Shown: positions 56,228 through 64,000 of the stretch, piece after piece
Numbering within the stretch: the stretch's first letter is position 1
How the letters are laid out: every line of letters starts with the position of its first letter
Source of the DNA: Dimargaris cristalligena
Taxonomy: Eukaryota > Kickxellomycota > Dimargaritomycetes > Dimargaritales > Dimargaritaceae
Direction: 5' to 3'
NCBI GenBank assembly: GCA_027576995.1
Contig: JANBQC010000066.1
Coordinates: forward strand, 1-64,000
Length of the DNA stretch: 64,000 nt
The notes under the pieces: generated by a model
What the model saw: only the letters and a program-made list of their open reading frames with translations
Database searches by the model: none
What the model was told of the DNA's origin: nothing
Made by a program: the position numbers and the translations under genes

Positions 56228-58931
56228 CTATTGAGGTGTGGGGGATGGTGATTCGGGCTCTAATGCCGGCGATATGTGTCGGTTGGGCTCAATCACGTTG
56301 GTGGATTTAGCGTCGCTGAAAGATTTGGACGGAATCTTGAAATCCACTTTCGCGAAATAGGAGTTATTAATGGTGGACACCTTTCGAGTATGGGGGGGTA
56401 TCTCCTTAACTCGCATGACAGCCGGGTGCATCGGGGCCACTGGTTGGAGGGGGGAAGGCATGGGTGGCCCCCCCGGAACCGCCTGACCATCCGTTGGTTG
56501 GGGGACCACCTTCGTGGCCCGCGAATTGGAAGTGCATTCGGCGGAATCAAGCGATACCTCGACTTGGACCGGTTCATGGTGAACCATAACGTTGCGCTCG
56601 TTAGGCAGCTGGGATGAGGGATGTAATAGCCCCGAAGTACCAGCATCTACATCACCACCACCCATACCACTGGGGCTGGGACCACCCGGATCGTTGTTAC
56701 TATTGACCACGGTTTGTTCTCCTTCGAGAGGAACCATGACCGCCGGTCCGGCGGAGGTATCTATCCCCCGACCGGACCCCAACGTCGGGGTTGGATTGGG
56801 GGAATTGGGCGTGGGGGTCATGGACGGCGTATGGAGGGTTTGGCAATAATTCTGCGTATCGCGCACCAACCGGGAATTCTGTTCACCCGACCCGATGGCC
56901 CGGATACAAGAGTGTCGGCGAATTTCAATGGTCTGGGGCTGAAACAGTTCATAAAACTCTCCGTCGATCATCAGACACGTAAATCCCGGGGGCGTCGCTT
57001 TATGGCGCCGATTGGTATGAGACGAATTATTATGGAAACTCTGGTACACCTCGGGATTCCGGAACCGCATCGTGAAGTCCTCCTGCAACTGACCAATGCG
57101 CCCCAAACTGTCCTTGGTGGTCATTTGTTTACGAATATAGGATTTCACGCTCTCGATGATGAACACTTCGAGTTTTCCGTCGCCGCTGTTTTGGGGGGTC
57201 CAGTTATTTTGGTCCGTCGGGCCGTTGCGCTGGCTCATGATAGGCAGGGATTTGGCCTGGCCCCACAAATCGTGGTCGCGACCCCAAATGTGGGGAATGT
57301 TTTGGGCAATGATTTCAATCGGGTGGATATCCAGAACTGGAATGGGGACCCCGTTGGCGTCCGTGTCCGGTAGGGCCGCCCGCGCCCGGACCTCGGGGCT
57401 TAAGTCATCGTAGAGCTTAGGCATGGCGGTCTTCATGACAATCCGACCGTTTTGTTCAATGGACTCGAGGATTTCCGTGATGACCGGGAATTTCCGAAGG
57501 GTCACCCATTTGGCCGACTGGGCGGTATATTGCAAAATATTGCGAATGCGCGACTTGGTACGACGGGGTTCAAACTCCTTACCGACGAGACCTATTAGCC
57601 AATGGATCGATAGGTCGGTAGAGTGGTGATGGTTAGATATTAGGTTGTTTAAGGTCGGATATTGACGAATTATTACGAGTACGAGGGGATGGGACCGCTC
57701 CATTTTTACAGTGGGTGGCTTATGTAGGCTACGAACTATCATGGGGTGCGATACTTATCCGCATTCTAGGTAGAGGGATAGGCGGCCATTTAGCAGTATT
57801 TAAAGTGTATCCTTAGAAACCCGGTTCAGTATAGCCACCCATAAATGTATATAGGCTATCCCAAAATAATACTCATTGAACTTTACCTTGTACACCCATG
57901 CTGAACAGGCTGCAAAACCGACGGCGGTAAGTCTGGCGCTTGGTCGAATCCTTATCATTCTTGTGAATCTCCTTCACGTAGCCACCGGGGAAGGTTTTGA
58001 TTTCCACTTCCCAGACGTCCAACAGGGCCAAATCACCGGTGAGTCGACTCTCGGTCAAGCTGATGAGGTTCGATAAATTAGCGCTCACCAAATTCTTTTT
58101 TACGGTACGTCCCCACCCCAGTGCCTGGCTCATATCATTACCCGTGCCGAAGGGGATACACGAGAAGTAGATACTGGAAAAAGAGATGTTCTCGCTCACC
58201 AACATATCGTACACCGACATGACCGTGCCGTCCCCCCCAGCGCTCCATACGTGCACCTCAAAGGGCGCCACCGTCGTTTTATGGGCATATTGGTAAATAA
58301 AATCGCGGTCCTCCGGGGGCAATTTGGCGACGTTGAGATCGTCAAAGAACACCATGGACCCAGACTTAGCGCGGGGGTTGTGAGACGTTAGGCGGGCGTT
58401 ATCGATGTAGTAAATGTCAATGGACCGCCGCCCGGCGTTACGTAGCAGACTGTTGACGGTTTCCTTGGCCGTCAGGATCCAGCGCAAATACTCGACCCCA
58501 CGGTCGCGGTCCTCGTCGTCAAACATGTTGTACCACTGAATCTGGACTCGGTTGTTTTCGCGTAACCGGAAATGCTGGAACCGGAGTTTGAGCAGCTCCA
58601 TACCCATTTGTCCCCCTGAATAGGGGTTGATGAAGACGACTACGTAAATGCCCGGCTGGAGACCCGAGAGGAGGAGAAACCGCTCGTCGCACGCGGACAC
58701 CCCGGGAATGACCGAGGTTAGTTCGGTTTGGATGATCTGTTCTTTGCCCACGTTGCCGGGAATGATTTCCTCCTCGTAGGCCCGGAAACCACGGCGCAGC
58801 TCCTGGGGTTTGGCTTCGGGTACAGTGACCGTGTGGCGCCGGGGCCGGAAACTGAAGATACTACTATTGACCGAATTGTGGCGACTGAGGGGGCTCTTGT
58901 CGAGATTAAACGGGGGCATTAGATTAACCAT
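56228..58931 (-). CDS. Diacylglycerol kinase (ATP-dependent, DAGKc + DAGKa)
   Basis: Two exons, 58931-57887 and 57591-56228, encode 802 residues. The phase-1 junction (CAAG|GTAAAG, acceptor CTAATAG) restores SMGVQGLVGKEFEPRRTKSR. It phosphorylates diacylglycerol to phosphatidate, ending DAG signals at membranes. The catalytic domain has VFINPYSGG (~99-107), AGGDGT (231-236, ATP glycine motif) and PFGTGND (260-266). The spacer between NPYSGG and GGDGT is ~125 residues, longer than usual. The accessory domain follows the junction: RRTKSRIRN, then GKLEVFIIES and CLMIDGEFYELFQPQTIEIR. The C-terminal ~200 residues are Pro/Ser/Gly-rich. I see no C1 domain. The in-frame sequence upstream of Met 58931 has further Met codons but looks like leader. 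Yeast instead uses an unrelated CTP-dependent enzyme (Dgk1). Confidence 0.93.
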
Positions 58932-59719
58932 CTTGAATATTTTTAGAAAATCGGGGCTCAATGCAAGACAGCTGATGATAATAAAAATAAATAGCTGTGT
59001 AGGAAACGAAATAATGCAAATGCGAAAAATGGGGATCCCTAACCGATCACATGCGATGCTACTACAATGAAAATATGTGCCAATGCGTAGGTGAACTATA
59101 CACGGCAACCAGTTGCCAGTGCTATAATCTTGAAAAATGAGATATATGAAATGGTGGTATTCGGTCAAATGAAAGGGAAGCCTGTATTTTTAGATTTGCT
59201 CTGGACTACGGTTGATTAGTACCGTGGGCGGATATGGGTGGTGAAACCCCAATGCCAATGAAAACTAACTTCGCCGAAATATACCTGATAGCATATCGCT
59301 TCTACCAAGGGATAGTCCACCAAAAAGAGGAATTCCGAAAGGTCAGCCCTAGTCTTAGCCCGTGACTATCATCATCCCGCCACATTTGATCATCTGAGCT
59401 ATATAATCTACCACCCACAGGGTGAGCGTAGATAACATGTGCCAGAAATGGCGTTTGGTGGTCTCACATAGTGGAGACAGGCGTACTTGACAAAAATTGA
59501 CTTAAGCAAAAATATTACCAGGAACTCTGAAACCCGTGGTTCTGGATCCGGGTGCTGGATCCCGGCTTCCAATGGGGCTTCCTTACTTAGGGGGAGATAT
59601 GATCCCGGTATATTGGCCAGATGACGCTCGCTCTTGTCCACCGGATTTTTACTATTGAACACCTACCATCCGCTTTAATAATTAAAAGGGATGTGGGGCT
59701 AATAGTCTCCGCTATAATA
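58932..59719. other. Upstream region of the diacylglycerol kinase gene
   Basis: Promoter and leader of the minus-strand kinase, ending at MITE copy 4. No other gene. Confidence 0.45.
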
Positions 59720-59857
59720 TGGGTGAAGTTCAGCTCGGTTGTATAAGGTTTTAACCGATATGTATATGGGAAAATCGGTGGGATGTTTATTTTCAACCAG
59801 TAGTATTTGCCTCATCAAACGGATTTTTCGTTATATAGCCTTATTGAACTACTCCCA
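59720..59857 (-). mobile_element. MITE-like element, copy 4
   Basis: A 138-bp element with the same termini as copy 2 (TGGGTGAAGTTCA and TGAACTACTCCCA) and about 94% identity to it by eye. Flanks are TA and CA, so its 2-bp duplication is imperfect, perhaps by one mutation. Confidence 0.75.
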
Positions 59858-60480
59858 CATGAAAATTACGGGTGGGGATGGCGAGGCCCTTCCAACTCGC
59901 TGATAGACAGCATTGGGAAAGAGGGTACCATTAAAATACACTCCCTTTTGTATTTAAGCCCCACTAATGAAATAATAGAGCCAACCCCCAGTAATTGGGT
60001 AGTCCAGATAACGAAAATTGGGCTTTACTGATTATAGGATCCTGAAACATTGAAATGTAAGATAGTGGCGAGGCGACAGTAGTGGCTGAAATCAAGGAAA
60101 ATAAAATGTGACGCGAATACAGGAGAAGGGGAAGGAGGGTTGACAACTAATAGTGAGAAATAGAATAACCCCCGGAAAATATATGGGATAATAATATAGG
60201 CAAGCTCAGCCGCAATGCCCGCCATTGCCTAGGTCAGTAAAGGCGCTGGCATAGTGGTGGACCAAGTATTCTGGATATACAGCTAGCTGAATGAACTAAT
60301 CGGGAGGAGTAGCCCAGCTTAGTTCAGAGTGGCAGCCTATTTCGAGGAGAGTTGTGGCACCATTAGTTTAGTCAAGGGGATCATATATAAAACTAGATTA
60401 GTCGATATATCCTAGATCATGTCGGGAATGCTACAGGTAGCGTTATGCTTGTCCATTTACATAGTTGCTTCGGCCAAAGA
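59858..60480. other. 3' spacer of RPN6
   Basis: About 620 bp between MITE copy 4 and the RPN6 stop. No gene seen. If RPN6 has a further 3' exon it would lie here. Confidence 0.4.
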
Positions 60481-62422
60481 CTAGACAATCGAACTTACCT
60501 TTTGGAACAGCGAATCGACCACATTTCCCATATTCTTCAGCGTATCCAAGGCCGAGTCGTAAAATTTGTTTCCGACGGGGGGATCGAACACAATCAGGCA
60601 GCCAGCCCCCTGGTCCAGAACACCGTGGAACACCTGGTCCAGAATCATTTGGGACAGTTTCTTTTCGACCTGGTCGGTGGGAAGGCGCACCAAATGGGCG
60701 ATGTGGGCGATTTCTACCCGCGAAAAGGGCTCAATCACGCGAATCAGGTTTTGCTCGAGCAGCGTGTCGTACAGTTTGGCCAGGTGGGACCGCACGATCG
60801 GGTCATCGCCCAGTTCGTGGCGGTATTGGCCCAGGGCCTTCTCGAAATCGCCTAGCGAACGATTCTGGTGGGCCTTGGCAATCGCCCGCATCGCATCTAC
60901 TTCGTTACCCGAGTATCTTAAGGCCAGTTTGCCGTGGACAATGGCGTTAACATCGTCGGCCTGGTTCAGCATCACTTTGCACAACAACATGTACTTAAGG
61001 GCCATCACAGCTAACGGATCGTCCTGCGACGAGTAGCCCTCGAGGGTTTCGTAGAAATACGAGTATGCCGTCTTGTAGTCCCGCTCCTCCGCGTGGAGGA
61101 TACCGGACTGCATATCCAGGGTGGCCTGAACTAGCGGTGGGCAGTAGATGGCGTTGGCTGATGTGCGCGCCGAGGTGAGAGCCGCCCGGGCCTTGGGCAG
61201 ATTACGGAGGGCGTAGTACACTTTGCTTTCCAACAGCTGAACCTCAACCAAGACCATCTTGTCGTCCAGGCGCTTGAGCTCGGTGAGAAGTGGGCTAATC
61301 AGAGACAGAGCATCGGAGTACATTTTGTTCTCGAGGTATCTATTGGACAGGAGAGAGGAAAGATATCGGGTAGTAGTAAATGTATGATTAGCTGGGAGGG
61401 GATATATATGTAATTTTTCGTTTATAGCCTGGAAGCCAAAGAACTGGGCGATATCAGCCCGAATTCCCGGGTGTACCGGAAATAATTGTCCTAAAACAGG
61501 CGGTAAAACTTACAGAGCGGCCAACCGAGTCTCCAAAGACTGCTTGAGGAAGAGGCGCTTTTCCCGCTTGCTCCATTCGACGGACTCCTTACAGATTTCA
61601 ATCTGCAGGTCCAGCGAGTTGGGGATTTGCGAAAAGTGCTCAATCAGGGTTTTGACTTGATGAGGGGAACAAGAGAGGGACGGCCATGCAATTACACGAG
61701 TAGAAAATTAGTTTAATGGGATTACATGGCATAGATACAGGATGCGCCAACTCCAAGTGGAAAACTCCCGGCGTGTGGACCGGGAAGGGTACGTCTGCTA
61801 GCTTAGTATGTAAAACTTACTGATTTTGGTCGATTTGGCTTTAGGAATGGAGCCAAGCATTTCCCGGGAATTGCGAATCAGCTGACACAGCTCTTGGGGT
61901 TTCCTAGTGGTCGGAGGGGCGAAGGGACGGGGTGGGGTTAATACAAGTACGGCATTAAAGTACAATTAGACTACCGTATTTAAAACCATGGGATAAATGG
62001 CCCAAGTGAGGATGATACATCAGTTAAAGTCCGCCAGAGTGGAGTGACTTACTTCTCATCACGGTATATCAGGGCTAGGCGCAGAACTTCCTGCTCCTGA
62101 GCTACGACCGGGTTTCCAATTGAAAGAAGGGGGTGTAGCATACGTATTTCGATAAATAGGGATGTTAATAACTATTAATACCATGTTAGAATAGAAAGGA
62201 GGTTGGACAGTCAACAGGCGGATGTGTATAAACCTAGTCCGAAGGTATATGAATTTACTGGGCCAATCATCGTGGGCTGGCGAGTTAAAGCTACAATGCG
62301 GCGCGCTGGGCCAACATTCGGTAAGCACTTAGCCGTTGAGAGATAAGAATAATAAACCGTATTCGTTCCCTGTGTTCCGAATTACCTGAGGCGGGGGCCT
62401 TCGCGTTAGCTGTAGTGGCCAT
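60481..62422 (-). CDS. RPN6: 26S proteasome lid subunit Rpn6 (PSMD11)
   Basis: Five exons on the minus strand: 62422-62386, 62101-62053, 61903-61821, 61655-61514 and 61339-60481. All junction phases agree, giving 389 residues. Rpn6 is the PCI-domain lid subunit that clamps lid to core particle and is essential for 26S assembly. The C-terminal exon is highly conserved: [20 protein letters not shown], the [14 protein letters not shown] segment, [20 protein letters not shown] and [19 protein letters not shown]. Exons 2-4 give the N-terminal solenoid repeats ([35 protein letters not shown]). The protein is about 30 residues shorter than human PSMD11 (422), mainly at the extreme N-terminus. A GTAAGT follows LFQK at the very end, so the last few residues (VSSIV) could instead be replaced by a short unseen exon. 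An exact PACE element lies 199 bp upstream. Confidence 0.96.
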
Positions 62423-63310
62423 GATGGAGTTGATTGGTAAGAACCGGTAGGACGTTAGGGGGGGGTGATTGAAGGAATATCAGGGAGCAATGAGTTGGGA
62501 TGCACCGAGGGGATGAAAGGAGGAGAGATGAATAGGGCGGAAGAAAAGGTGAAATGGGCAATGTAAAGGTATACGATGGATTACTAATGAGATGCGATTC
62601 GACAGTCAGGGGGACTGGGTGGTGGCAAATATGGAAGAACCGCCCTCCTTGAGCCCAAGCCTATCGTTTGCGACTGGGCGGAGTAGGAGGACCAGGGCCA
62701 CACAGCTTAGCCTTTAGGCCATATAACGACCACAGGTGGTGGGGAAAAAGTAAATACCATGTGGTACATTATTTCCAATGCGATTATTCCCCCTTCAATG
62801 GTCAATCTATGGCTCAAGCATCCCTCAGGTACCTCAACTCAATGAAATTGCAAAGCAAACCACGGTGGTCTCCTAGCCCTACTCAATTTATAAATATCCA
62901 CTATATGTAACTGAAAGCATTTTTATTTACCAGACCAGCAAAACCCACAGGAAAATAGGCCTATATATTGAAAGAGCCACGCGTAGAAAAACAATGGAGG
63001 GGCTCTATTGATAGAGAGTCAGGGTGGGAGTGCTGTTCGACGTTATCTCCGACAGACAAATAACCCAAGGGGAAATGGGTTGCCTATAGTTGACGTATTA
63101 CACAGGGGACTGAACTCCAGCTAGCCGATTGGCGACCTACCCAATATACAAGTGCATAAACATCAAAACCAAGCCCAGGCAGTTAATTAAATTCACAAGT
63201 TAGACACAACGGATTGGCTGAATTATATCGTGTTGGTGAATAGCTCGATTAGTCAGTTACATGGTCAAGGAGTTGGGATTAAAGGCGCAATCCAATATAT
63301 AATGACATAC
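62423..63310. other. RPN6 promoter and 3' end of GOT1
   Basis: Contains the PACE motif (62621) and, from ~63310 downward on the minus strand, the unresolved last intron and final exon of GOT1. One acceptor near 63205 would give a very short tail but I cannot confirm it. Confidence 0.4.
62621..62629 (+). promoter_or_regulatory. PACE-type proteasome control element
   Basis: GGTGGCAAA, identical to the nine-base element bound by Rpn4 in yeast proteasome promoters, 199 bp upstream of the RPN6 ATG (in inverted orientation to the gene). I found no other exact copy in the window. Confidence 0.5.
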
Positions 63311-63831
63311 CTGAGAGACACCGGGCAGGGCCAAGAAACTCCCAATGACGGGAAGTTTCTGCAGGAAGCTGATAACGACAGGGAAGAAGTCGCTGTTGGA
63401 AGGGCAGAGCGGGCGTGTTTGGAAGAGGAAAAAGGTGGAAGTACGCATATTAGTAACCAGTCAATAGCAGGACAATTGAGTTGATTCGTATGGTGCTGGC
63501 CTATATAACCAGCCTAGGGATATATTTAGTCCCGTATAAATAAAAAGGACCCAGGGCCAATGCTAAAATACAGATACTGGCATATAGTCAGCGAGATATT
63601 ATGAAAGAATGCCTCTCAGTTAAAGTAACATAATCTAGGGCTATGGACCTACCCAAACAGATTGATAAACCCGAAGCCTTCGACCAATAGGCCTATCACG
63701 GGCCATTTAACGAAAACTAAAATAATACCGGCGAAAAAGCAGATTGTTCCTCGGATTTTACCCGGACGCGCGAAGAAGTAGACCGATTTTTGTAGGCCAA
63801 TGATAAGAGTCACCCCGGCCAGGAACATAAC
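63311..63831 (-). CDS. GOT1: Golgi transport protein Got1 (partial)
   Basis: Internal exons of a minus-strand gene running off the right edge: 63831-63653 and 63392-63311. The phase-2 junction restores INLFGGDFFPVVISFLQKLP. Got1 is a ~140-residue tetraspan membrane protein needed for ER-Golgi and Golgi traffic with Sft2. Visible motifs are MFLAGVTLIIGLQKSVYFFA (span 2 and loop), GTICFFAGIILVFVKWPVIG (span 3) and PVIGSFLALPGVS (end of span 4). The first exon(s), carrying the N-terminus and span 1, are not found up to base 64000. A GTATGT donor after PGVSQ shows at least one more 3' exon, which I could not place. The open frame upstream of 63831 is intron sequence. Confidence 0.88.
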
Positions 63832-64000
63832 CTGAAGTTTAAATTGAATAAAGCACAATGATGAAATCCATCTAATTAGTGAACTATCGGATAATACGAG
63901 TCGGGTTATCGCAGGGTAGAATGCAATGCCCAATATGGTTACTCTCCGTACAGGTTGGATAAGCATCGATTATCGAATACGCGACTTGGAATAACACTTT

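Noticed and set aside
58932..59168. N-terminal extension of the diacylglycerol kinase frame
   Set aside because: AT-rich, His/Phe/Ile-rich sequence unlike the rest of the gene, better explained as an untranslated leader before the ATG at 58931.
1..64000. CRISPR arrays, bacterial operons or prophage
   Set aside because: No direct repeats with regular spacers, no ribosome-binding sites or operon spacing; introns and gene content are eukaryotic.

Overview
The window is 64 kb of nuclear DNA from a filamentous, zygomycete-grade fungus. Fungal markers are a fused HisH-HisF gene (HIS7), an Rsc7/Swp82 chromatin-remodelling subunit, a Rua1-type zinc-finger regulator, a VRG4 GDP-mannose transporter and an SPX-SLC13 phosphate transporter. 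Genes carry short spliceosomal introns with GTAAGT-like donors. A diacylglycerol kinase of the eukaryotic DAGKc+DAGKa type and low gene density point to an early-diverging lineage. Kickxellomycotina/Dimargaritales, many of which parasitise other fungi, is my best guess, but this is inference and untested.

Layout. 0-2.8 kb is non-coding with one small inverted-repeat element. 2.8-4.4 kb (+) holds a secretory-signal F-box protein. 5.8-7.8 kb (-) is the Rsc7-like subunit, divergent from an 8.97-10.15 kb (+) basic chromatin-type protein with a sororin-like C-terminal tail. 11.0-13.3 kb (+) is a three-exon unrecognised 564-residue protein, followed by a six-exon Rua1-type regulator (13.97-16.77 kb, +). 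17.7-18.1 kb (-) is an orphan. 20.6-22.2 kb (-) is a second secreted F-box protein with the same intron position as the first. 24.4-25.4 kb (-) is a C2H2 zinc-finger protein with a signal peptide. 26.97-29.1 kb (+) is HIS7, 33.7-35.8 kb (+) an indoleamine 2,3-dioxygenase (BNA2-like) and 36.6-37.6 kb (-) VRG4. A 7-kb gene-poor stretch precedes a MATE transporter (44.75-46.4 kb, +). The phosphate transporter is at 48.2-50.7 kb (-). 50.7-55.9 kb is gene-poor and ends at a solitary, divergent 5S rRNA gene. The last part carries, all on the minus strand, diacylglycerol kinase (56.2-58.9 kb), the proteasome lid subunit RPN6 (60.5-62.4 kb) and the 3' part of GOT1 (63.3 kb to beyond the window edge).

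Most recognised genes are unlinked single-copy housekeeping functions: histidine and NAD synthesis, protein turnover, Golgi traffic, phosphate uptake and lipid signalling. Two themes stand out. First, three genes put domains normally used inside the cell (F-box twice, zinc finger once) behind N-terminal secretion signals, which fits candidate effectors delivered to a host. Second, four copies of a ~140-bp MITE-like element with 13-bp terminal inverted repeats and apparent 2-bp target duplications are scattered in the spacers. Other points of interest are a ~170-residue insertion in one loop of the dioxygenase, an exact proteasome control element (PACE) 200 bp upstream of RPN6, and an exact Gcn4-type site upstream of HIS7.

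Intron boundaries were deduced by eye from splice motifs, reading phase and family conservation. No transcript data or database searches were available.
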